From the NCBI GenBank assembly GCA_046729855.1, contig JBKPHM010000007.1, forward strand, positions 1-22,520: a stretch of 22,520 bases of DNA, given 5' to 3'. A program made the position numbers and the translations under genes. Of this stretch, positions 7,488 through 14,023 are shown piece after piece. Each line of letters starts with the position of its first letter. Position 1 is the first letter of the stretch. The notes under the pieces are model-generated. The model ran no database searches, was not told where the DNA came from, and saw nothing but the letters and a program-made list of their open reading frames with translations. The DNA is from DATHSY01 sp046729855 (GTDB lineage Bacteria > Actinomycetota > UBA4738 > HRBIN12).

Positions 7488-8953
7488 CCGATCGGTTCCT
7501 CGGAAGGGGCGGCATCGTACACGAGCCAACGTCGCCCCTGGGGCGCGGACAACGCGCGGGTCGGCACGCCGGACCCAAGCTCGGCCGGTGGTTCCGCCGG
7601 CGTCCGCACGACGACGTAGGTCCGGTAGCCGCGGGCGGCGAGGGAGCGCAACCACGCGAGGGCCTGGTCCCCGGCCCCGATCAGGCCGGCTCCGACGCAT
7701 CCGCTCGCGTACTCGATCTGCGGATGGCCGCCGGTGCTCGTGAACGCGCACGGCCTTCCCCCGGCCAGGGTGCGGAGCGACGCCCCCACGCTCTGAAGCG
7801 ACTGGCGTCCGACGTCGGTCTCGGCCTCGACCCGAACGGCCGTCGCCCCATGCCAGAGGAGCCATGGGACGGCGAGGGCCACTACCACCGCAACGCGGGC
7901 GCCTCTCGAGGACAGCGACCGAACGGCGTGCCGGACGCCGATCGCGGCCGGCACGGAGAGCAGCGCGTAGGCGGGCAACAGGAACCTCGGCGCCGTTCCG
8001 GCGACGAGGACGAGATACTCGATGGCGAGGAGGACACCGGCGACCGCAGCGAGGATGGCCGGTCGCGCAGCGTCCGTCCCGCTCGCCGAACGAAGGCCGA
8101 TCGCAACCGCGACGAGCGTCCCGGTCCACCAGAGCAGGCCGCCCCACACGATGCTCGGGTCGTGGACGGGACCGAGCGTGGGGCCGTTCGTGAGGTCGAG
8201 GTGCTGTAACAGGCGTCCGCCGACGCCAGCGGCGGACACGTGCGCCTTGTCCGATGCCCGCGCGAACGCCCCGGTCGGCCCACCGAATCGGACCGACATC
8301 TCGACGAGCCACGGGAGCCACCCGAGCACGACCCCCGTCGCAGCGACCGCGACCCGTCGGGCCGCCCCTGTGGCGCCGATGGACGCGACGGCGTACGCGA
8401 CCAGTATCGGGACTCCGTCCGGCGGCCGGAAGAGGCCGAGGAGCGCGAGGACGCCCGCCGCGGCAACGAGGTCGCGGCGGCCTCGCCGACGATCGACCAT
8501 CGACCGAGCGAGGAGACCGCTGGCCGCGAGGGCCAGGAGCGCGGACCACAGGTTCGGCATGACCTCTGAGGCGTACAGCAGGGCGAGCCACGACGACGCG
8601 AAGATCAGCGCAGCCACCGGTGTCGCCGATCGCGCGACGGCAAGCCACGGCCAAAACGCGGCGACGAGCCCCACGGCCGACGCGACGGCCATGTAGACGC
8701 GAACGACACCGAGCGACGCCCCGAGCGCGACCGGCGGCGCGACGAGGAGCGTGATGCCGCGTGCCCGAGAGGCCTCGAAGTCGAGCGCCGGCCGCTCCGG
8801 TGACATCTGCGAGACGTAGACCGCTTCGTCCCAGGAGATCGCGCGGTCGAGCGGCGCGAGGAACGCGAGCTGGAAAGTCAGGAACGAAGCGGCGACCAGC
8901 CCCAGCGCGAGGACGGTGGCGCGGTCGACCGGCGGTCGGCCGGTCGGCGGCAC
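7484..8953 (-). CDS. Polytopic GT-C (ArnT/PMT-like) glycosyltransferase
   Basis: A 489-residue integral membrane protein with about ten or more hydrophobic segments, the first at about residues 13-33. Just after it, the first outer loop carries SWDEAVY with D42 and E43, the Asp-Glu pair typical of GT-C enzymes that use polyprenyl-phosphate sugars (ArnT, PMT and dolichol-mannose families). The last 100 or so residues form a soluble domain with a possible alpha/beta fold. The start is a judgement: the frame stays open into kamA, and the first good start after the kamA stop (8974) is the GTG at 8951-8953, which keeps the whole first membrane segment. Its stop overlaps the phosphoesterase start (ATGA). 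Sugar donor and acceptor are unknown. It is probably co-transcribed with kamA. Confidence 0.8.
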   Translation of the reverse strand: MPPTGRPPVDRATVLALGLVAASFLTFQLAFLAPLDRAISWDEAVYVSQMSPERPALDFEASRARGITLLVAPPVALGASLGVVRVYMAVASAVGLVAAFWPWLAVARSATPVAALIFASSWLALLYASEVMPNLWSALLALAASGLLARSMVDRRRGRRDLVAAAGVLALLGLFRPPDGVPILVAYAVASIGATGAARRVAVAATGVVLGWLPWLVEMSVRFGGPTGAFARASDKAHVSAAGVGGRLLQHLDLTNGPTLGPVHDPSIVWGGLLWWTGTLVAVAIGLRSASGTDAARPAILAAVAGVLLAIEYLVLVAGTAPRFLLPAYALLSVPAAIGVRHAVRSLSSRGARVAVVVALAVPWLLWHGATAVRVEAETDVGRQSLQSVGASLRTLAGGRPCAFTSTGGHPQIEYASGCVGAGLIGAGDQALAWLRSLAARGYRTYVVVRTPAEPPAELGSGVPTRALSAPQGRRWLVYDAAPSEEPIG

Positions 8954-8973
8954 GGCGGCCGGAGCGGCGGGCC

Positions 8974-10398
8974 TCAGACGGGCTGGAGCTCCCGGCCTCG
9001 GTTCTTGCGTTGGTACTCCCGCCAGTACTCCCGCCCCTCCTCCGGCAGCGTCGAGACGGGGTCGTAGTAGGGGTGGTCGCGCTCGAGCGCCTCGGGATCG
9101 TCGTACTCGATCCCGGTCCGGTAGTTCTTGCGCCAGTACGAGATGCCGAGTGTCCGGTCGTAGCTGGTGACCATGTGAGCCCAGCGCTTGCCGACGAACG
9201 GAACGTCCACGACCATCCGCGGCGTCGCGAATCCCGGCAGGTACCCCATGATCGCGAACTGTAGGTCCTGCACCTCCCACACGGCGGTCCGCCAGTGCTC
9301 GGCGTTCGGAATCATGTCGCAGATGTAGAAGTAGTACGGCATGATCTTCGCGTGATCGAGCAGCGTGAAGCACAGCTCGAGCAGGTCGTTTGGCGTCGTG
9401 TTGACCCCGCGCAGCAGGACCCCCTGGTTGCGGACGTCGCGGTAGCCCATGTCGAGAAGCTTGCCGACGGCCTTCGCGACGAGCGGCGTGAGTTGGCGGG
9501 CGTTGTTGACGTGCGTGTGGATCGCGATGTCGACACCGCGCTCGTTTGCCTTGTTCGCCATCCGCTCGTACCCGGCCAGCACGTCGTCCTGGAGGAAGTG
9601 CTGCGGAATCCCCATCAGACCCTTGGTCGCGATGCGGATGTCGCGGATGTTCTCGATGTCGCACAGCGCTGAGACGAAGTCCTCGAGGCGCTTGATCGGG
9701 ACGTTCGCCATGTCGCCGCCCGAGACGACGACGTCGCGGACCGACGGCGTCCGGCGCAGGTAGTCGAGCATCTCGTCCCAGCGGTCCTGCTGCTTCATCT
9801 CGAACTTGTACTTGAGGATCTGCGCGGTGTCATTGCCGACCAGGTCCATGCGTGTGCAATGCCCGCAATACTGCGGGCACGTCGGGATCAGCTCGGCGAG
9901 GACCTTGGTCGGGTAGCGGTGCGTCAGGCCCTCGACGGCCCACATGTCGGCCTCGTGCAGCGAGTCGCGGGTGGCCATCGGGTGGCTGGGGAAATCCTTC
10001 TCGCGTTCGCTGTAGATCGGCGCCATGTACCTCCGGACGGGGTCGCTCCGCAGGTCTCGTTCGTCCATCGTGTTGATCATCTGAGGCGGGATCAACATCG
10101 ACATCGTCGCCCGCGCCTGCTGGTCGCGCTCGATGTCGGTGTAGAGCTCGTCGTCCAGGAAGTCGCCGAGCGCGCGCTTGAACTCGCCGAGGTTCTTGAC
10201 GGAGTGCGCGCGCTGCCACTGCGCGTTCTCCCACTGCTCCCTCGTCACGTCGCGGTAGCCCGGGAGGCGCGTCCAGTCTGGTTCGGCGAACTCGCGGTCG
10301 GGCGGGTAGCGGAAGGGCTGGTCCGAGGCGTGCGCCTTCCCGATCTCGCGCTGGGGACGAACCCTCGACTCCTGTTCGGGAACGTGCTCGTGCGCCAT
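8974..10398 (-). CDS. kamA: KamA-family radical SAM aminomutase (lysine 2,3-aminomutase-like)
   Basis: A 474-residue radical SAM, PLP-dependent aminomutase. CPQYCGHC gives C174, C178, C181 for the 4Fe-4S cluster. By alignment from memory with clostridial KamA, D361 (ICDM) and D398 (VVDVP) match the two substrate-amine aspartates D293 and D330, with the same 37-residue spacing, and K404 matches the PLP lysine. Keeping both aspartates favours lysine or a similar diamine over glutamate. The loop before the lysine is VPFVGK rather than APGGGGK, one residue shorter, and the protein carries about 60 extra residues compared with KamA, partly at the N terminus. Start: ATG with a GGGAGGG ribosome binding site. 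First gene of a minus-strand operon with a glycosyltransferase and a phosphoesterase. No acetyltransferase (AblB) or EpmA is nearby, so the fate of the product is unknown. Confidence 0.88.
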   Translation of the reverse strand: MAHEHVPEQESRVRPQREIGKAHASDQPFRYPPDREFAEPDWTRLPGYRDVTREQWENAQWQRAHSVKNLGEFKRALGDFLDDELYTDIERDQQARATMSMLIPPQMINTMDERDLRSDPVRRYMAPIYSEREKDFPSHPMATRDSLHEADMWAVEGLTHRYPTKVLAELIPTCPQYCGHCTRMDLVGNDTAQILKYKFEMKQQDRWDEMLDYLRRTPSVRDVVVSGGDMANVPIKRLEDFVSALCDIENIRDIRIATKGLMGIPQHFLQDDVLAGYERMANKANERGVDIAIHTHVNNARQLTPLVAKAVGKLLDMGYRDVRNQGVLLRGVNTTPNDLLELCFTLLDHAKIMPYYFYICDMIPNAEHWRTAVWEVQDLQFAIMGYLPGFATPRMVVDVPFVGKRWAHMVTSYDRTLGISYWRKNYRTGIEYDDPEALERDHPYYDPVSTLPEEGREYWREYQRKNRGRELQPV

Positions 10399-10477
10399 CT
10401 CGCCCTCCCTTCTTCCTGCATCATCCCTCGCCGGCGCCCACGATGGCGGAACCGGCGAACGGACCGCTCCCGAGCAG

Positions 10478-10505
10478 AGGGTACCAGCGGCTCCGTACGG
10501 AGCAA
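10478..10505 (-). promoter_or_regulatory. Candidate kamA promoter
   Basis: Read on the minus strand: TTGCTC (10505-10500), 16 bases, then TACCCT (10483-10478). Each hexamer matches the consensus at only three of six positions. The predicted leader is about 75 bases. Support is weak, but the palindrome lies in the spacer, as an operator would. Confidence 0.3.
10490..10503. promoter_or_regulatory. Perfect 14-bp palindrome, possible operator
   Basis: GCTCCGTACGGAGC is its own reverse complement over all 14 bases and does not extend further. It lies in the divergent kamA/cold-shock region, across the spacer of the candidate kamA promoter, so a dimeric repressor site is a reasonable guess. No matching regulator gene is adjacent. 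Confidence 0.4.
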
Positions 10506-10575
10506 CCGGCCGGAAACCGAACATCCTTCGGCTCGGCGGCGGCCAGGGCAGGGCCCGTGGCCCCGAGGTGGGTGA

Positions 10576-10581
10576 TACCCT
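10576..10581 (+). promoter_or_regulatory. Candidate -10 hexamer for the cold-shock gene
   Basis: TACCCT fits TANNNT and would give a leader of roughly 115 bases. Long leaders are normal for cold-shock genes. No convincing -35 is seen. Confidence 0.3.
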
Positions 10582-10627
10582 CCCCGCGAGGGGCAGCATC
10601 GGTTCCAAGTAACACGAGCGGTTCCCT

Positions 10628-10647
10628 CGCCGGTCCGAGGGCCGGCG
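10628..10647 (+). promoter_or_regulatory. Possible leader hairpin upstream of the cold-shock gene
   Basis: CGCCGG (10628-10633) pairs with CCGGCG (10642-10647), and inner bases can add a U-G and two C-G pairs. It lies inside the predicted 5' leader, about 55 bases before the start codon. A temperature-responsive role is only a guess. Confidence 0.3.
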
Positions 10648-10702
10648 GCCCGGCGGGCGCGACACACGCGACCCGTGCGGGGCCAAGGAAGGGGGGATCG
10701 TT

Positions 10703-10903
10703 GTGGCAACCGGTGTCGTGAAGTGGTTCAGCCCCGAGAAGGGCTTCGGCTTCATCTCCCAGGAGGGTGGCCCGGACGTCTTCGTGCATTTCAGCGCGAT
10801 CACGGGCGAGGGCTACCGCAACCTCGAGGAAGGCCAGCAGGTCGAGTTCGAGATCACGCAGGGCCAGAAGGGCCCGCAGGCCGCGAACGTACGGCCGGCC
10901 TGA
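10703..10903 (+). CDS. Cold-shock domain protein (CspA family)
   Basis: A 66-residue single cold-shock domain that binds single-stranded RNA or DNA in the cytoplasm and acts as an RNA chaperone. RNP1 is KGFGFI (13-18) and RNP2 is VFVHF (26-30); the GVVKWFSPEKG start and the FEITQGQKGPQAANV end are typical. The start codon is GTG, set by a strong AAGGAAGGGGGG ribosome binding site (10685-10696) with 6-base spacing. The gene stands alone, with a long leader before it and a perfect hairpin after it. Whether it is cold-induced or constitutive cannot be told from sequence. Confidence 0.97.
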   Translation: MATGVVKWFSPEKGFGFISQEGGPDVFVHFSAITGEGYRNLEEGQQVEFEITQGQKGPQAANVRPA

Positions 10904-10930
10904 CGCGAACGGAACAACCTCCGATGCCGC

Positions 10931-10958
10931 GAGGGGGACCCGAGCCGCGGTCCCCCTC
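10931..10958. terminator. Hairpin terminator between the cold-shock gene and the convergent small gene
   Basis: GAGGGGGACC (10931-10940), an 8-base loop, then GGTCCCCCTC (10949-10958): a perfect 10-bp stem. There is no T-tract, as is common in GC-rich actinobacteria. It lies 27 bases after the cold-shock stop and 43 bases from the stop of the convergent gene, so it may serve both strands. Confidence 0.75.
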
Positions 10959-11001
10959 CGTTCGCGATGCTTCCGGTCAGCCTGGCGATGCGGCCGGGAC
11001 G

Positions 11002-11286
11002 TTACCGCCCGCGGCGACGACCACCGGGCGGTCCCCCCTGCCCGCGCCCACGGCGGTCGGGGCGCGCGCTCTCCTGCTCGGCCCGCGGAAGACGCAGGCG
11101 AAGCGGGGTCAGGCCGGTCCGCTCGTACCGGACCCACACGTGGTCGATGTCCTGCTTGCGCTCGACCTCCCGCCAACCGCCGGCCAACAGGTGCCGGTGC
11201 CTGCCGGCAGCTGTCTTGCGCAGCTTGTCCGTGTTCGGGACCTTGACGTGCAGCCGTTCGACGCGGACCTCTCGGTAGTCGGCCAT
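11002..11286 (-). CDS. Small basic protein of unknown function
   Basis: A 94-residue protein I do not recognise. Residues 1-70 look like a folded domain of alternating charged and hydrophobic residues: VRVERLHVKVPN (7-18), a basic stretch around TAAGRHRHLLAGGW (25-38), then a strand-like DIDHVWVRYERTG. The tail (about 71-94) is rich in Arg and Gly (GRGQGG, GGRRRGR), as in some nucleic-acid-binding proteins. It is judged real because it has a TAA stop, which is rare by chance at this GC content, a TAGCCT hexamer six bases before the ATG, and a terminator downstream. It is convergent with the cold-shock gene, so an RNA-related role is possible but unproven. No signal peptide or membrane segment. 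Confidence 0.6.
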   Translation of the reverse strand: MADYREVRVERLHVKVPNTDKLRKTAAGRHRHLLAGGWREVERKQDIDHVWVRYERTGLTPLRLRLPRAEQESARPDRRGRGQGGPPGGRRRGR

Positions 11287-11292
11287 ACGCCC

Positions 11293-11298
11293 AGGCTA
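11293..11298 (-). promoter_or_regulatory. Candidate -10 hexamer for the small basic protein gene
   Basis: TAGCCT on the minus strand, six bases, then the ATG at 11286. This is the same leaderless layout as at moaA. Confidence 0.45.
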
Positions 11299-11398
11299 CC
11301 AGCGACCGCGTCGGGGGCGGCCATCGCCGATGGCGGGACGCGCGTCTGGGTAGGGATTCGGCGACACGACGGACGACGGACCATGGCTCGTCCGGCCG

Positions 11399-11404
11399 TA
11401 AGCT
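11399..11404 (+). promoter_or_regulatory. Candidate -10 hexamer for the transketolase gene
   Basis: TAAGCT, 27 bases before the ATG at 11432. This leaves room for a short leader carrying the GAGGAGG ribosome binding site (11421-11427). Confidence 0.35.
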
Positions 11405-11431
11405 GTGCCGGTTCCGGCGCGAGGAGGCGAT

Positions 11432-13267
11432 ATGGACAGGGTCCGGGAGTGGAACGAACTTGCGGCCCAGTACGCCGTGGACTCGATCCGGAGCTCGACG
11501 GCCGCCGGGTCCGGGCACCCGACTTCGTCGCTGTCGGCGGCGCACCTGCTCGCTGTGCTGTGGGCCGAGCACCTGCGCTACGACGTGGACGACCCGAGGA
11601 ACGCCGCGAACGACCGGTTCGTGCTCTCAAAGGGCCACGCCTCGCCGCTGATCTTCTCGGTGCTGAGGTCCGTCGGCGTGCTCACGGACGAACAGCTGCT
11701 TTCGTTCCGCCGCTTCGGTAGCCCGCTCCAAGGCCACCCCGCTCCGCTTCCAGACATGCCGTGGATCGACGTCGCCACCGGATCCCTCGGACAAGGCCTG
11801 CCGATCGGCATGGGGATGGCGCTGTCGATGCGGCTCGACGACGCCCCCGGCCGCGTGTGGGTGCTGCTCGGCGACTCCGAGATGGCCGAGGGGTCCGTGT
11901 GGGAGGCGCTGGGCGACGCGTGGTTCCACGGGTTGTCGAACCTGATCGCGATCCTGGACATGAACCGGCTCGGTCAGCGGGGACCAACGATGCTGCAGTG
12001 GGACGGGCAGGCGTACGTCGAGCGCGCCCGAGCGTTCGGCTGGGACGCCCTCGAGGTGGATGGGCACGACGTCGAGACGATCGACCGGGCGTACAGGCGG
12101 GCCGAGGAGGCCGACCGCCCGACGCTGATCGTCGCTCGCACGCAGAAGGGGCACGGCGTCTCGTTCCTGGCCGACGCCGAGGGCTGGCACGGCAAGGCGC
12201 TCTCGGAGGAGCAGGCGCAGCAGGCGATCGAGGAGCTCGGCGGGGAGCGGCAGATCCACATCACGCCGCCGAAGCCCGAGCCGTGGACGCCGCCGGAGGC
12301 CGTGCACGGGCAGGTCGACCTGCCCACCTACGATCAGGCGATCGCGACCCGCAAGGCCTTCGGCGAGGCGCTCCGAGCCCTCGCCGCGGCGCGAAGCGAC
12401 ATCGTCGCGCTGGACGGCGAGGTCTCCAACTCGACTCACACCGAAGACGTGCTGGACGTCGCGCCCGAGCGGTTCGTCGAGATGTACATCGCGGAGCAGG
12501 CGATGCTCGGCACCGCGGTGGGCCTCCAGGCCCTCGGCAAGGTGCCGTTCGCGGCGACGTTCGGCGCGTTCCTCACGCGCGCGTACGACTTCGTCCGGAT
12601 GGCGGCGATCAGCCGGGCGAACATCCGGTTGTGCGGCTCGCACGCGGGCGTTTCGATCGGAGAGGACGGACCGTCGCAGATGGCGCTCGAGGACCTGGCG
12701 ATGATGCGGGCCGTCCACGGTTCGACCGTCCTGTACCCGGCCGACGGGAACAGCGCCGCGAAGGTCACCGCCGCGATGGCGGACATCGAAGGCATCTCGT
12801 ACATCCGCACCACGCGCGAGAAGACGCCGCGACTGTACGACGCGGACGCCGAGTTCCGTATCGGCGGCAGCGTCGTCCACGGCGGGACACCCGACGACCG
12901 CGTCGCGCTTGTCGGAGCGGGGATCACGGTGCACGAGTGCCTGGGGGCCGCGGAGATGCTCGCCGGCGCGAACGTCCCCGCCCGCGTGATCGACTGCTAC
13001 TCCGTCAAGCCGATCGACGCCGAGACCCTCCGGAGGGCGCTGGCCGACACCGGGTTGCTCGTCGTCGTCGAGGACCACTGGATCGAGGGGGGCCTCGGCG
13101 ACGCGGTGCTGGACGCCGTCGCCGGCGTCGGTGAGCTCCGCGGCAGGGTCATGAAGATCGCCGTCACCGAGATGCCGGGCTCCGGCACCCCCGAAGAGCT
13201 CCGCGGCTGGGCCGGCATCTCAGCCGCTCGGATCGCGGAGCGCGTCCGCGGCGCGCTGTCGGCCTAG
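11432..13267 (+). CDS. tkt: Transketolase, short (animal-like) form
   Basis: A 611-residue thiamine-diphosphate enzyme moving two-carbon units in the pentose phosphate pathway. Domains in order: TPP-binding (about 1-280), pyrimidine-binding (about 297-470) and C-terminal transketolase domain (about 480-605). Seen: STAAGSGHPTS (22-32); RFVLSKGHA (62-70); a GDS-to-N TPP motif (147-149, N178); the catalytic glutamate E355 in YIAEQAM; and LCGSHAGVSIGEDGPSQMALE (400-420), which from memory is close to human TKT and not to the 660-residue E. coli type. The start is the ATG 4 bases after GAGGAGG; the frame is open nine codons upstream, but the ribosome binding site lies inside that part. It stands alone with its own promoter. 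The gene symbol reflects function, not orthology with E. coli tktA. Confidence 0.95.
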   Translation: MDRVREWNELAAQYAVDSIRSSTAAGSGHPTSSLSAAHLLAVLWAEHLRYDVDDPRNAANDRFVLSKGHASPLIFSVLRSVGVLTDEQLLSFRRFGSPLQGHPAPLPDMPWIDVATGSLGQGLPIGMGMALSMRLDDAPGRVWVLLGDSEMAEGSVWEALGDAWFHGLSNLIAILDMNRLGQRGPTMLQWDGQAYVERARAFGWDALEVDGHDVETIDRAYRRAEEADRPTLIVARTQKGHGVSFLADAEGWHGKALSEEQAQQAIEELGGERQIHITPPKPEPWTPPEAVHGQVDLPTYDQAIATRKAFGEALRALAAARSDIVALDGEVSNSTHTEDVLDVAPERFVEMYIAEQAMLGTAVGLQALGKVPFAATFGAFLTRAYDFVRMAAISRANIRLCGSHAGVSIGEDGPSQMALEDLAMMRAVHGSTVLYPADGNSAAKVTAAMADIEGISYIRTTREKTPRLYDADAEFRIGGSVVHGGTPDDRVALVGAGITVHECLGAAEMLAGANVPARVIDCYSVKPIDAETLRRALADTGLLVVVEDHWIEGGLGDAVLDAVAGVGELRGRVMKIAVTEMPGSGTPEELRGWAGISAARIAERVRGALSA

Positions 13268-13352
13268 GCCCGGAGCGGGATCAGTTGTTAGCGGGCGATA
13301 TCGATGAGCGGCCTCGTCCATGGCCCGGAAGCCACTGGTAGGGGGTCGTACG

Positions 13353-14015
13353 ATGCTCGCCGTGTCCGAGCCCGCCCGACCGCGGCTCCGCGGACGGCTG
13401 CACCAGGTCGCGTTCGTCGTCTCGGTGCCGGCCGGGATCGCGCTGATACTCACGGCGGTCGGCGCCCAGGCGAAGGCCGTGGCCGTGGTGTACGCGATCA
13501 CACTGAGCGCGGTGCTCGGGACCAGCGCCGCGTACCACCGAGGCATGTGGTCGCCGGCTGCCCGGCGGTGGATGCGGCGGCTCGACCACTCGATGATCTT
13601 CCTTCTGATCGCCGGCAGCTACACGCCGGTCTGCGTCCTCGTCCTGGATCAGCCGTGGACGGTGGTCCTCCTCGCCATCGTCTGGAGCGGGGCGGTCGTC
13701 GGCGTCACGCTCAAGCTCGCGCGCGTCGAGGGGTTCCAACGCTTCACGGGCTTTCTGTATGTCGCCCTGGGATGGGTGGCGGTCGTCGTCCTGCCGCAGA
13801 TCCTGCGTGACGTCTCGCCCGTCACGGCCTTGCTGATGATCGTGGGAGGCGTCCTGTACACGCTGGGCGCCATCGTCCTCGCGCGGCGGAGGCCCGACCC
13901 GGCGCCGGCAACGTTCGGCTACCACGAGGTGTGGCACGCGTTCATGGTGGCGGCCGCGGCGTGCCACTACGGGATGATCTTCCTGGTCGTGCGCGGGGCC
14001 GCGGCGCCCGCCTGA
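13353..14015 (+). CDS. HlyIII/PAQR-family membrane protein (hemolysin III-like)
   Basis: A 220-residue protein with about seven hydrophobic segments. Family motifs: SAAYH (58-62), RRLDHSMIFLLIAGSYTP (75-92) and HEVWH (191-195). H62, D78, H191 and H195 are the probable zinc ligands by analogy to adiponectin-receptor-like proteins. Bacterial members are called hemolysin III, but most have no proven lytic activity; a metal-dependent membrane-lipid hydrolase role is possible. I chose the ATG at 13353, which gives the usual family length; an in-frame ATG at 13320 would add 11 residues, and neither has a clear ribosome binding site. It ends 8 bases from the convergent cyclic-di-GMP gene. Confidence 0.9.
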   Translation: MLAVSEPARPRLRGRLHQVAFVVSVPAGIALILTAVGAQAKAVAVVYAITLSAVLGTSAAYHRGMWSPAARRWMRRLDHSMIFLLIAGSYTPVCVLVLDQPWTVVLLAIVWSGAVVGVTLKLARVEGFQRFTGFLYVALGWVAVVVLPQILRDVSPVTALLMIVGGVLYTLGAIVLARRRPDPAPATFGYHEVWHAFMVAAAACHYGMIFLVVRGAAAPA

Positions 14016-14023
14016 CGCGGCGC

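Larger units (their letters stand above)
10399..10702. other. Divergent intergenic region between kamA and the cold-shock gene
   Basis: About 300 bases without a supported gene. It holds the kamA ribosome binding site, a candidate minus-strand promoter overlaid by a perfect 14-bp palindrome (10490-10503), a candidate plus-strand -10 (TACCCT, 10576-10581), and a roughly 115-base leader for the cold-shock gene with a possible hairpin. Open frames crossing this stretch have no recognisable protein features. Confidence 0.6.

Noticed and set aside
7488..8654. N-terminal extension of the second phosphoesterase frame
   Set aside because: It is the shadow of the glycosyltransferase. The ATG at 7485-7487 gives a normal signal/anchor segment and an ATGA overlap.
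8954..9664. Extension of the glycosyltransferase frame into kamA
   Set aside because: Out-of-frame reading of kamA without membrane segments; the GTG after the kamA stop keeps the full first membrane helix.
10561..10702. Riboswitch in the cold-shock leader
   Set aside because: I compared it by eye with cobalamin, SAM, SAH and cyclic-di-GMP consensus cores and found no match; only a simple hairpin is supported.
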